In this document: positions 15,818 to 23,532 of the stretch, piece after piece
How the letters are laid out: every line of letters begins with the position of its first letter
Numbering within the stretch: position 1 is the first letter of the stretch
Source: Porticoccaceae bacterium
GTDB lineage: Bacteria > Pseudomonadota > Gammaproteobacteria > Pseudomonadales > Porticoccaceae
Direction: 5' to 3'
DNA: 26,385 nucleotides
Assembly (NCBI GenBank): GCA_023255165.1
Contig: JALRJD010000337.1
Span: 1 to 26,385 of the forward strand
Notes under the pieces: model-generated
What the model was told of the DNA's origin: nothing
Seen by the model: only the letters and a program-made list of their open reading frames with translations
Database searches by the model: none
Made by a program: the position numbers and the translations under genes

Positions 15818-15881
15818 CAGCCATTACCACAAACAATCACTACCACAAGCAGCCACTACCATAAACAGTCACCGCCACCAG
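15818..15881 (-). repeat. Four 16-bp tandem repeats spanning the comEC stop codon
   Basis: Four contiguous 16-bp units start at 15818, 15834, 15850 and 15866. The plus-strand type unit is CAGCCATTACCACAAA; copies 2 and 3 differ at a few positions, and copy 4 is the most diverged. Copy 4 contains the comEC stop codon (15869-15871) and its last codons (YWWR). The core TTACCACAAA recurs at 15720-15729 in front of exbB, away from the array. It is not coding beyond the stop. Confidence 0.8.
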
Positions 15882-18277
15882 TATCTTGTTTCGGAACGCG
15901 CCGCTGAAACGGTCAGCTCTCCTGAGGGCTGCCACTCAAAGGTTATAGCACCCTGCTCCGCGGTATTCCAAACTCTGCTACCCAGATTGATATAGCGCTC
16001 GGAGACCGAGCTGTGGGGGTGACCAAACTGATGCTGATAGCCCGCCGAGAAAACCACCTGCTTTGGCTGCAGACGCTGGACAAAAGCACTGGTGGAAGAC
16101 GTTTTGCTGCCATGATGAGGCGCCACCAATAGATCGATCGGCGCAGGCAATAGAATCGCCGAACCCAACAGCTGTGTTTCCACCGCGCTTTCAATATCGC
16201 CGGGCAACAGTATTCGGATCTGCCCCCAGCTAATCTGCAATACACAGGAGCTGTTATTTCCGGATGTTTGTCCGCCACGCTCTTTAGCCATCGGCGACAG
16301 CATCTGAAACAGCACGCCATCCCAACGCCACTGCTGGCCCGCTTGGCAAATCTCGGTAGATTGGCCCTTTAGGTCATGCTCGGAAAAATATACCCCGGGC
16401 CCGGTAATAATGTCATCACTGGGCACTACCTGTTGCAGCGACGGAAAGCCGCCGCTGTGATCGCCGTCTTCATGGCTGATCAAGGTTCTGTCGATGCGAC
16501 CATAACCGTGCTGCCAAAAATATGGCGCCACAATACCGCTGCCGGCACTGAAACTGTCGCTGTAACGAGGGCCGCTATCATAGAGCAGCCGATGAGTCGG
16601 GGTTTCAACAACCACTGCAAGTCCCTGCCCCACATCGAGCACCGTCACACGCAACGTATCTGTTGGCTGCCTACCCAGTAATAGTAGCGCCAGCGGCAGC
16701 ACACCCAGCCAGCGACAATAGAGATGCCAGGGCAGCAACAGACTTAAACCGGCCAGCAGTGCAGCCGCCAGCGCCAGATTTGACGTGCCCACCGGCGACA
16801 CCAGAAAGCCCCAGTCAGCAGGCAACAGATCCAGTAGCCGCCACAGGGTGGTTACCGACCAGTCTGAAAGCTGCCAAAGTGCCGCCGCGGCCTGCTGAGA
16901 AAAGGGCAACAGCAAACAACCAACCAGAGTGGTGGGCACAGTGAGTGCCGACACCCAGGGAATCGCTAACAGATTGACCAGCGGCGCCAGCCATGACAGG
17001 CGCCCGACAAACAGCATTAACGGCACCGACATCACCAATAGCAAAGCCAACTGCGCAGTCAATGTGCGCCTCTGCGGCCACCAGCGTGCCATGGATCGCC
17101 AGGGTGAAAACCAGACAATTAAAATTGCCACCGCAATAAAAGAGAGCCAGAAACCGGCGCTCAACACCGCCAGTGGTTGACACAGTGCAATCAGCGTTAA
17201 GGCCCAGATCAGGCAGACAAAAGGTTGGATGCGACGAAAGCGCAAGCGGGCAAAAACCACCACCGCTACGGCGATAAGCGCACGCTGGGTTGGCAGCGAA
17301 AACCCGGCCAGCAAACTGTAGGCGAAGGCCGCTAGCAGACCCGTGATGGGTGGCAGCCATTGCAAGTTAGGATTTGATGCTCTACGCCCCAGGCGGCCTA
17401 CCAGGGCTGCAGACACAATGGCTGCGCGGGCCAGCAGCTTACCCAGCGCGGCGCCCAATAGAGCAACCAGCCCAATATGCAGCCCTGAAATAACCAGCAG
17501 GTGGACAATCCCCAAGCGCGCCAGCTCCTGCCACCAGCCGCCAAGACGACTTTTATCGCCAATACTCAACGCCAGCAATACAGCGCGACCGCGCAATGAA
17601 AGGTCGCTTGATTCAATGGCCTGTTTTATCTGTTCGCGCAGTTGTGCGGAAATAGAGCTCGTATAGCCACTGCCAGCCAGTCCTTCAAATGGCAATTTCA
17701 TGGCCTGCTGCGACGCGCGTACATATCCTGTCGCTTTATAACCCTGCTGCAACAACCAACTTTGATAATCGAATGCCCGCGGGTTAACAAACCCCCGCGG
17801 TCGTCGCAAGCGCGCAGTCAGCTGCCAGCGCTGCCCCGCCCGCAGCTCCTGAGCGCCGTACCAACTTAGCAATATTTTGCCATCGATAATCTGCTTGGCC
17901 ACCTCTTCTGACCTGCCAAGCCCGTTTGCCCCGCCCGGCTCTTCCGACAGCAAGCGCGCGCTCTCCACAGCAAAATCAAAACGGCTGCGAACCGCATCTC
18001 TATCGACCAACCCGATAATCCGGCCCGTCAACTGAAACTCTTCACCATTGAGATTTTCAGGAAGAATATCCTGCAACAATTGCTGAGCGGAAAAAATGCC
18101 CCACAGCATACCCGCACCGAGAAACAGCACTCCCCAAATGTGCTGAACTTTCCGTAGGAGTAACAGACCGAACAGGGTAGCGAGCAGATAAAGTGCAAGT
18201 GCAACCGGTAAGTCGGGGAGCGCTGGCCAAAATGCCACCGAGAAGATTCCCAGTGCAAGCATCATCAGATTGATCAT
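15869..18277 (-). CDS. comEC: ComEC/Rec2 family DNA uptake channel protein
   Basis: The inner-membrane channel that passes single-stranded DNA into the cytoplasm during natural transformation. The 802-aa product has an N-terminal helix-rich and DUF4131-like part, and a central competence domain with many helices (HLLVISGLHIGLVALLGA near residue 250). The C-terminal metallo-beta-lactamase-like domain has the metal motif HEDGDH (602-607, HxDxDH) and VAPHHGSKTSS. The ATG at 18277 (MINLMM) has GGAGAGAG upstream; extending to 18598 adds 107 non-family residues. It may head the run comEC-exbB-exbD-msbA-lpxK-kdsB. No other competence gene is present. Confidence 0.93.
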   Translation of the reverse strand: MINLMMLALGIFSVAFWPALPDLPVALALYLLATLFGLLLLRKVQHIWGVLFLGAGMLWGIFSAQQLLQDILPENLNGEEFQLTGRIIGLVDRDAVRSRFDFAVESARLLSEEPGGANGLGRSEEVAKQIIDGKILLSWYGAQELRAGQRWQLTARLRRPRGFVNPRAFDYQSWLLQQGYKATGYVRASQQAMKLPFEGLAGSGYTSSISAQLREQIKQAIESSDLSLRGRAVLLALSIGDKSRLGGWWQELARLGIVHLLVISGLHIGLVALLGAALGKLLARAAIVSAALVGRLGRRASNPNLQWLPPITGLLAAFAYSLLAGFSLPTQRALIAVAVVVFARLRFRRIQPFVCLIWALTLIALCQPLAVLSAGFWLSFIAVAILIVWFSPWRSMARWWPQRRTLTAQLALLLVMSVPLMLFVGRLSWLAPLVNLLAIPWVSALTVPTTLVGCLLLPFSQQAAAALWQLSDWSVTTLWRLLDLLPADWGFLVSPVGTSNLALAAALLAGLSLLLPWHLYCRWLGVLPLALLLLGRQPTDTLRVTVLDVGQGLAVVVETPTHRLLYDSGPRYSDSFSAGSGIVAPYFWQHGYGRIDRTLISHEDGDHSGGFPSLQQVVPSDDIITGPGVYFSEHDLKGQSTEICQAGQQWRWDGVLFQMLSPMAKERGGQTSGNNSSCVLQISWGQIRILLPGDIESAVETQLLGSAILLPAPIDLLVAPHHGSKTSSTSAFVQRLQPKQVVFSAGYQHQFGHPHSSVSERYINLGSRVWNTAEQGAITFEWQPSGELTVSAARSETRYWWR

Positions 18278-18499
18278 CCCTGAATTCTCTCTCCATAGAT
18301 CTGCCGCGCCCAAATCTGCTGAAACTATGCAGAATTCCATTTCGCTGCTAAAGTCTGCGCACAGGATCGGCGCTGAAATAACCCTGCAACCGCGAGCACT
18401 GTAACCTCGAGTTAGGGTCTCTGCTGTGTCCGCCTTAACGCTGCGGCACAAAACAGCGACCACCGACAGGCAACTCGGCAACCCATGGCATAGATCCAA

Positions 18500-18955
18500 A
18501 TGAAACATCTGTTGATTATCTATCACACCCAATCCGGCAATACCGGCCAGATGGCGGACGCGGTGCTGCGCGGCTGTCAGCAGGAGGTAGAGGTGCAAAC
18601 CCGGATGCTCAAAGCATTCGATGCCACACTCGATGATCTGCTCTGGGCTGATGGACTGCTGTTTGGCACACCGGAAAACTTTGGTTATATGAGCGGCGCA
18701 CTCAAGGATTTTTTTGATCGCACCTATGATCCCGTTGAACCTTATCAGCTCAATCTGCCCTATGCTATTTTTATCAGCGCGGGCAACGACGGTTCCGGCG
18801 CCGTACGTGAAATCGACCGCATCGCCAATGGCTATCCGCTGCGCAAAATCAGCGAGCCGCTAATCGCCAAGGGCGATATCAATGAGCAACATTTAAAGCA
18901 GTGTGAAGAATTTGGTTTATCGATGGCCGCAGGCCTGTCAATTGGAATATTTTAA
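18500..18955 (+). CDS. Flavodoxin-like FMN protein
   Basis: A 151-aa flavodoxin-fold protein. The N-terminal IIYHTQSGNTGQMADAV (about residues 6-22) is the phosphate-binding loop for FMN, and LLFGTPENFGYMSGALKDFF (about 52-71) is the second flavin loop as in flavodoxin/WrbA-type reductases. The redox partner is unknown. It is divergent from comEC, with a 222-bp gap between the two starts in which I see no convincing promoter, and it ends two bases before the patatin-like gene. The pair is probably cotranscribed. The Shine-Dalgarno is weak. Confidence 0.85.
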   Translation: MKHLLIIYHTQSGNTGQMADAVLRGCQQEVEVQTRMLKAFDATLDDLLWADGLLFGTPENFGYMSGALKDFFDRTYDPVEPYQLNLPYAIFISAGNDGSGAVREIDRIANGYPLRKISEPLIAKGDINEQHLKQCEEFGLSMAAGLSIGIF

Positions 18956-18957
18956 CC

Positions 18958-20091
18958 ATGCATAAAGGATTGATCTTGACCGGCGGTGGCGCGCGAGCCG
19001 CCTATCAGGTCGGCGTTTTAAAAGGCATCGCCAGCATCTTGCCGCGCTCGGTATACAACCCCTTCCCGATTATCTGCGGCACCTCCGCCGGCGCAATCAA
19101 TGCGCTGTCGATTGCCGGCCGAGCAGGTCCGTTTCGCTTGCGTACCAGCAAACTGGAGCGTATCTGGCACGAACTGACTCCGGGCGATGTCTATCGCACC
19201 GACCCGGTCGGCGTGTTAAAAAACACCTTTCACCTGCTCGCTTCATTTATTCACAGCGGCTATGGCATCAGCAAACCAGTGTCACTGCTCGACAACACAC
19301 CGCTGCGGCAGATGATGGATAACTATGTCAAATTCGACTATTTGAATACCGCCATAGCCAACGGCGAGTTGCAGGGCATCGCAATTACCGCCATGAGTTA
19401 TGCCAGCGGGCAATCAGTGACCTTCTATCAGGGACATGAAGATCTGCCGCCCTGGAATCGTTCGCGCCGCCGGGGTGAAAAAATCAACCTCAGCATCGAC
19501 CATTTGATGGCCTCGACAGCCATCCCCGGACTCTTTCCCGCAGTCAAAATCGGCCAGGATTATTTTGGCGACGGTGCGGTGCGTCAGCTCAAACCGATCA
19601 GCCCGGCGCTGCATATGGGCGCCAATAAACTATTAATTGTCGGCGTCAGCGACAACCCCAGTGGCAACCCACAGCCTGCCCAGCTTGACCACTCACCCTC
19701 TACCGCGCAGATAGTCGGGCATATGTTTAACAGCGCCTTTATCGACGCTGTGGAGAGCGACCTCGAGACGCTGCACAATATCAATCGCCTGGCCGCGGCA
19801 CTGCCCCATTCGCTGCGCGAAAAAAACCATATCACCGATCTCAATCCGGTCGATGTACTGTCGATTTCCCCTTCGGAATCGATCGACCTGATTGCCCAGG
19901 AACATCTCTCACAACTGCCCCGCTCACTGCGGCTGTTTCTGCGCCTTACTGGCGCCACGGCGCGAGGAGGCGGCTCAAGTGCCGCCAGCTATCTGTTATT
20001 CGAACCGGGTTTCTGCCGCAAACTGATCGACCTTGGCATGCGCGATGCATTGGCAAAGGAAGCTGATATAAAAGTGTTTTTTGATTTATAA
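18958..20091 (+). CDS. Patatin-like phospholipase
   Basis: A 377-aa patatin-family acyl hydrolase. The oxyanion-hole motif GGGARAAYQ is at residues 9-17, the nucleophile elbow GTSAG (Ser43) at 41-45, and the second catalytic residue, Asp205, is in GDGAVRQ. It has no signal peptide, so it is probably cytoplasmic or peripheral on the membrane. Members hydrolyse lipid acyl esters; the substrate is not predictable. The Arg-rich segment RSRRRGEK (about 162-169) lies between the catalytic motifs. It follows the flavodoxin-like gene by two bases. No ExoU- or CapV-type signalling partner is nearby. Confidence 0.9.
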   Translation: MHKGLILTGGGARAAYQVGVLKGIASILPRSVYNPFPIICGTSAGAINALSIAGRAGPFRLRTSKLERIWHELTPGDVYRTDPVGVLKNTFHLLASFIHSGYGISKPVSLLDNTPLRQMMDNYVKFDYLNTAIANGELQGIAITAMSYASGQSVTFYQGHEDLPPWNRSRRRGEKINLSIDHLMASTAIPGLFPAVKIGQDYFGDGAVRQLKPISPALHMGANKLLIVGVSDNPSGNPQPAQLDHSPSTAQIVGHMFNSAFIDAVESDLETLHNINRLAAALPHSLREKNHITDLNPVDVLSISPSESIDLIAQEHLSQLPRSLRLFLRLTGATARGGGSSAASYLLFEPGFCRKLIDLGMRDALAKEADIKVFFDL

Positions 20092-20155
20092 GCTGTGAAA
20101 AAATGCACTGCGTCAAAACATAACCGGGTAAAGCCGCTACAAACATTTCAGGCAT

Positions 20156-20185
20156 AAAAAAACGCAAAACCGAAGTTTTGCGTTT
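20156..20185 (-). terminator. Intrinsic terminator of the tRNA-Glu/tRNA-Gly operon
   Basis: An 11-bp stem AAACGCAAAAC (20160-20170) / GTTTTGCGTTT (20175-20185) closes a TTCG tetraloop in the minus-strand reading and is followed there by a run of T (20156-20159). It sits six bases past the tRNA-Gly CCA end. It could also end the patatin-like transcript from the other side. Confidence 0.88.
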
Positions 20186-20190
20186 AGTAT

Positions 20191-20265
20191 TGGAGCGGGA
20201 AACGAGGTTCGAACTCGCGACCCCAACCTTGGCAAGGTTGTGCTCTACCACTGAGCTATTCCCGC
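20191..20265 (-). tRNA. tRNA-Gly(GCC)
   Basis: A complete 75-nt cloverleaf on the minus strand. It starts GCGGGAATAGCTCAG, has anticodon loop TTGCCAA (anticodon GCC), T loop TTCGAAC and encoded CCA (20191-20193). It is nearly identical to the E. coli glycine tRNA except for one base fewer in the D loop. It is second in an operon after tRNA-Glu, 30 bp apart. Confidence 0.97.
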
Positions 20266-20295
20266 AGACACTTTTCCGTAAGTGCATCTTAAAAA

Positions 20296-20371
20296 TGGCG
20301 TCCCGTAGGGGAGTCGAACCCCTGTTACCGCCGTGAAAGGGCGGTGTCCTAGGCCTCTAGACGAACGGGAC
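20296..20371 (-). tRNA. tRNA-Glu(UUC)
   Basis: A complete 76-nt cloverleaf on the minus strand. It starts GTCCCGTTCGTCTAGAGG, has anticodon loop CTTTCAC (anticodon TTC), T loop TTCGACT and encoded CCA (20296-20298). It is very close to E. coli tRNA-Glu. It is the first tRNA of the operon, preceded by a leader of about 118 nt. Confidence 0.97.
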
Positions 20372-20489
20372 GTAGGTTTTACTGACCTTGGAGCCGGAGT
20401 AGTTACCAACCTTGACCCTATCTGACACTAAAATGAGACAAGGCCACAACCGCACTTCCAAGATCTCGCCTGTCTTTCACTCAAGCGAG
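20372..20489 (-). promoter_or_regulatory. Long, possibly structured 5' leader of the tRNA operon
   Basis: Between the expected transcription start and tRNA-Glu lie about 118 bases with nested complementarity. CTTGGA (20387-20392) can pair with TCCAAG (20457-20462), enclosing CCTTG (20410-20414) with CAAGG (20439-20443). A separate stem pairs CTCGC (20465-20469) with GCGAG (20485-20489). No tRNA or ORF is seen in it. The whole gap to 20711 also holds the operon promoter and a terminator; 20580-20711 shows nothing recognisable. Confidence 0.4.
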
Positions 20490-20495
20490 GGCGGC

Positions 20496-20523
20496 ATTAT
20501 AAACAAAGTTTGTTGGTTCTCAA
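20496..20523 (-). promoter_or_regulatory. Promoter of the tRNA-Glu/tRNA-Gly operon
   Basis: On the minus strand the -35 TTGAGA (20518-20523) lies 16 bp from a perfect -10 TATAAT (20496-20501). The bases after the -10 (GCCGCCC) are GC-rich, as in stringent stable-RNA promoters. It faces tRNA-Glu. Confidence 0.75.
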
Positions 20524-20554
20524 GTCTTTTTGGCAAATAAAAACAATACAACCC

Positions 20555-20578
20555 AAAAAGCCCCAAACCGAGGCTTTT
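20555..20578 (-). terminator. Terminator downstream of the DUF3422 gene
   Basis: AAAAGCC (20556-20562) pairs with GGCTTTT (20572-20578) around a 9-nt loop; in the minus-strand reading it ends in five T. It lies about 135 bp past the DUF3422 stop and just upstream of the tRNA promoter, insulating the two units. Confidence 0.55.
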
Positions 20579-20711
20579 AGACGGCTAGAGGCATATATTA
20601 CCCTTTCGCAATGACTGGAGTCCGAACAGCCTTAAAAGCTTTCTGCAGGGCCTTGGTACGGCTCTTGTGCGCCAAATCTTTCCATATGGCGAACCTGGGC
20701 AGAGGGTTAAC

Positions 20712-21971
20712 CTAGCTTTCCAACCTGCTGCGAATCCTCTTCACCAACATCACCGCAGCAGTAAAAATAAACGGGGTTATAACCGCCAAAGCCATAGTCT
20801 TGGAAATCGCCAAATATTGCTCAACCGGCAACGGCTCAATCAGCAACTTGATCAAATTCATACTGTAGTAAGTCATCGCCACTACCGACAAACCTTCAAC
20901 CGTTTGCTGCAAGCGCAACTGCAGAGCACTGCGCTTATCCATCGAGGCCAGCAAGCGTTGGTTCTGTAATTCCAGAGACAACTGTAATCGCGAATTGAGC
21001 AACTCTGTCGTCCGGCTGATGCGTTTAGACAGATCCTCCTTGCGCTTTACCACTGACATACAAGTATGAAACGCCGGAATAAAACGCCGCACATGAAACT
21101 GTTTTAAAGTGCGAAAAGTCGGCAATTTTTGCTCCCGCAACATATTCAGGCGACTTTCAGTCAAACTAAAATAGGCCTGTGTAGCTGAAAACCGGAAGTT
21201 ATGATCAGCTACCAACTTCTCCAGCTGAGTCGCCTCTTCAATCAACTCGGTCATCAAGTTTTGCTCATCCTCCACCGTCTCCAGCAGATTAAGCTTGGCA
21301 TTGGTGCCCACCAGCTGCGTCTCTAATGTAGTCACAACCGGAATCAATTCCCGCGCGATAGGCAGTGCCAGAAGCGTCATTGCCCGATAGGCCGCAATCT
21401 CCAAAAGATTGCGAATAGCACGCCCCGCCTGCAGCGAATCAATGCCCTCATCGACTACCAAAGTGCGAATAAAACCATCGGCATCGTCCAGCACCGAAGT
21501 CCAGACTGTAGCCAAGCCGTCATAAATCTTGCTCCCCACCAAACGTTTGCCGTCAAAATAATCATGCAACTGCTGAGGGTTAAGCGACGTCGGACGCAGA
21601 TCTATATGATTCGCCGCAATCACCTCTCCGGTCAATCGCTCCAACCAGCCCGCATCGATTAACAAGAACAGATTACGGCACAATTCTGTCTCCGGCTGAC
21701 GCTGACAAATCACGGTATAAGTTGAGAACTCATTGTGCCGTTCCCAGCGAAAATCAAACGCCTCAAAGCTTTGGTAATAACAATTTCCACCAGCCTGAGG
21801 CGGAGCAACATTGTGTTTGTTAGCCAACTCAGTGAGACGATCAATTTCTGTCTGGGGGTCGCCAGGATTAAGCAGTACCAGACTAGAAACCTGAGCTGGC
21901 AACTCCACCACTGGAAAAGTGCGATTATGGAGTTCTGCGATTAATGTATTTTTATGTGGGTGGAATTTCAT
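20712..21971 (-). CDS. DUF3422 family membrane protein
   Basis: A 419-aa protein of the uncharacterised DUF3422 family. Family features seen: an N terminus with HPHKNTLIAELHNRTFPVVE, and the motif RWERHNEFSTYTVI. A long helical middle part follows (about residues 200-360) that may form coiled coils (ETQLVGTNAKLNLLE, SLELQNQRLL). The C terminus has two hydrophobic segments: LSVVAMTYYSMNLIKLLI, then AISKTMALAVITPFIFTAAV before a basic tail. The chosen start at 21971 has GAGGAGGGG about eight bases upstream; extension to 22064 lacks this support. It is expected to be anchored in the inner membrane by its C terminus. The function is unknown. Confidence 0.85.
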   Translation of the reverse strand: MKFHPHKNTLIAELHNRTFPVVELPAQVSSLVLLNPGDPQTEIDRLTELANKHNVAPPQAGGNCYYQSFEAFDFRWERHNEFSTYTVICQRQPETELCRNLFLLIDAGWLERLTGEVIAANHIDLRPTSLNPQQLHDYFDGKRLVGSKIYDGLATVWTSVLDDADGFIRTLVVDEGIDSLQAGRAIRNLLEIAAYRAMTLLALPIARELIPVVTTLETQLVGTNAKLNLLETVEDEQNLMTELIEEATQLEKLVADHNFRFSATQAYFSLTESRLNMLREQKLPTFRTLKQFHVRRFIPAFHTCMSVVKRKEDLSKRISRTTELLNSRLQLSLELQNQRLLASMDKRSALQLRLQQTVEGLSVVAMTYYSMNLIKLLIEPLPVEQYLAISKTMALAVITPFIFTAAVMLVKRIRSRLES

Positions 21972-22290
21972 CTTGACTGCCCCTCCTCGGCCGGTAGGTG
22001 CCTTAGTCACAAGAGTTTGGTGATAATGCTCAAAATCCGTCAATACCTTCTTTGTGCCAATCACTCTTGTTCGTGAAGTCTTGCTCTTTGAGGCGCCCGG
22101 ACGCGCATTAAGACAATGCGACCGGCGGAGTAATATCCTGAATCTCTAGCTTGTTATTATAATTATCAAAACGATACCCTAAATTTTAGTCCATGTCATA
22201 TTGAGACCAGGCAGGTGCATCTTGCTTGCTCAGGAGCTCTATTGTGGTTAAAGGCGGTAAACTTATCGCGTTCACTTTAAATCACTGCTA
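21972..22290. other. Intergenic gap with no recognised gene
   Basis: 319 bp between the DUF3422 start and the stop of the orphan ORF. It is AT-richer than most of the window around 22150-22200, with a self-complementary TTATAATTA (22156-22164) and the near-palindrome CTAAATTTTAG (22181-22191). A TATAAT reads on both strands there but lacks a good -35 partner. I see no ORF, tRNA or clear terminator. Confidence 0.6.
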
Positions 22291-22668
22291 CTACAACTCA
22301 TCCTCAGTAAAATGTGGAGGAACGAAAGGGTCATCTGGCGCACCAGACTTCTCGGGGATGCGAATGTAAACACCTAGCGGATCAATCTCTTGGCTGGCAG
22401 CCCCTTGCGCCTGACAACCTTTTATAGACAAAAATGTTTTTTCAACATCAGTGCCAAGGAGGCCTGCGCCAAATATTGGCTGAAGTATGTTTTCAAAAGG
22501 AATATCTAAATTCCCCAAAGCCGCTTTAAAACTCTTGAGTGAACCATCAAATAGAGCACGTTTGTGGTTGTTGACATAGATTTGATATAGCTGAGTGATC
22601 ATATTTATATTCGAATGGTGGGCTCGACGGTTGCAAAAATTGCCAAAAAGCGACGGATACACTACCAA
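22291..22668 (-). CDS. Hypothetical protein, orphan small ORF
   Basis: I do not recognise this 125-aa product. The C-terminal half has balanced, protein-like composition (GVYIRIPEKSG, DPFVPPHFTEDEL) with an acidic tail and two cysteines; no signal peptide or membrane helix is seen. Codon use is less GC-biased than in neighbouring genes. The start is doubtful: a TTG at 22668 lies 13 bases after the DUF1499 stop, and an ATG at 22602 would give 103 aa; neither has a good Shine-Dalgarno. It may be a recent arrival, a decayed remnant or a spurious frame. Being on the same strand as DUF1499, it could be cotranscribed. Confidence 0.4.
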   Translation of the reverse strand: MVVYPSLFGNFCNRRAHHSNINMITQLYQIYVNNHKRALFDGSLKSFKAALGNLDIPFENILQPIFGAGLLGTDVEKTFLSIKGCQAQGAASQEIDPLGVYIRIPEKSGAPDDPFVPPHFTEDEL

Positions 22669-22681
22669 GCCTAACCGCAGC

Positions 22682-23425
22682 TTATTTTTGAGCCTGCTTT
22701 AGATTCGCTAGCTCCTGCTCCAGATGGACGAAAAAAAGCCGGATTCGTTTCGCGTTGGCGGCAAAGTCGGACACGCCGACACGGGATACAGAGCGTATAT
22801 CGATCGCGCTTGAATCCTCGCCGATCGCCTTCACCCGCACCACAATATCATCGACAAAGCCAAAAAGAGGCGTGGTTGCCTGGGCTTCAAAATGCAGGAT
22901 CAGCGAATCCTGGGCCGAGATATTCCAGCCCAGCAGGCTGGCCACAAACAACGCTTTTTGATAGACCGCGCGGGGCGTCATATCGAGCTCCAGGGTCTTG
23001 ATATCCGGATAGGCCTGCAACTGCTGATCGCTTACCTCGGCGCCGGGATAAACCAGCGAGTTCTCTCTAAACCCCTCATCCTCGCGGGTAAATATAAAGG
23101 CTGGCGGATCATTGGTATCGGTGCTGATATCGTGAATCATTGGCGCTCGCAGCCCATCGATGCCGACACTAAAAAAAGCCACGCTGGGGCAGATTGCACA
23201 GGCAACGATCAGCAACAAAAACTCGCCACGCATCGGTTTCTTGCGAAAGCCGCCAACAGCCAATGTTACCAACCCAGCCACCACCACCAGGGTGCAGAGC
23301 AGCAGCGCGATAATAAACAGCATAAAAGCGAGCCGAAAAGGCAGTAACTCTGCACGATAGCCAACAATAGTGACCACCGCGGTCAGGAATGCACCCTGCC
23401 CGGAACGATTTATTATTTTAATCAA
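22682..23425 (-). CDS. DUF1499 family membrane protein
   Basis: A 247-aa protein of unknown function. Three hydrophobic segments lie in the N-terminal third (about residues 14-30, 33-58, 69-88). A soluble DUF1499 domain follows, with MIHDISTDTNDPPAF (about 106-120), the usual start of this domain, and the C-terminal RVGVSDFAANAKRIRLF. The TTG start is supported by AGGGGGG about six bases upstream. It is divergent from alaA (107-bp gap). In other bacteria DUF1499 domains occur in short lipoproteins and membrane proteins with no established activity. Confidence 0.85.
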   Translation of the reverse strand: MIKIINRSGQGAFLTAVVTIVGYRAELLPFRLAFMLFIIALLLCTLVVVAGLVTLAVGGFRKKPMRGEFLLLIVACAICPSVAFFSVGIDGLRAPMIHDISTDTNDPPAFIFTREDEGFRENSLVYPGAEVSDQQLQAYPDIKTLELDMTPRAVYQKALFVASLLGWNISAQDSLILHFEAQATTPLFGFVDDIVVRVKAIGEDSSAIDIRSVSRVGVSDFAANAKRIRLFFVHLEQELANLKQAQK

Positions 23426-23472
23426 AGCTTCCCCCTAAAAGACGATATTTAGCTACAATGAGCCGCTTTCAC

Positions 23473-23492
23473 GGGCGGTCTAATCGCCGCCC
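23473..23492 (+). promoter_or_regulatory. Hairpin in the alaA leader
   Basis: GGGCGG (23473-23478) pairs with CCGCCC (23487-23492) around an 8-nt loop, 40 bp before alaA. A -10-like TACAAT lies at 23454-23459, so the hairpin would form at the very 5' end of the mRNA. No U tract follows, so it is not a terminator. Its role is unknown. Confidence 0.35.
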
Positions 23493-23532
23493 TTAAACCC
23501 TTGGCCATCTACTGAAACCATAGAAACAATAA

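Noticed and set aside
18278..18598. 107-residue N-terminal extension of comEC
   Set aside because: It runs across the start of the divergent flavodoxin-like gene and is not hydrophobic like a ComEC N terminus; the ATG at 18277 has a good Shine-Dalgarno.
18958..20091. Patatin-like gene as an anti-phage effector (CBASS CapV type)
   Set aside because: No cyclic-nucleotide synthase or accessory gene is adjacent; its partner is a flavodoxin-like gene, and the sequence looks like a housekeeping patatin protein.
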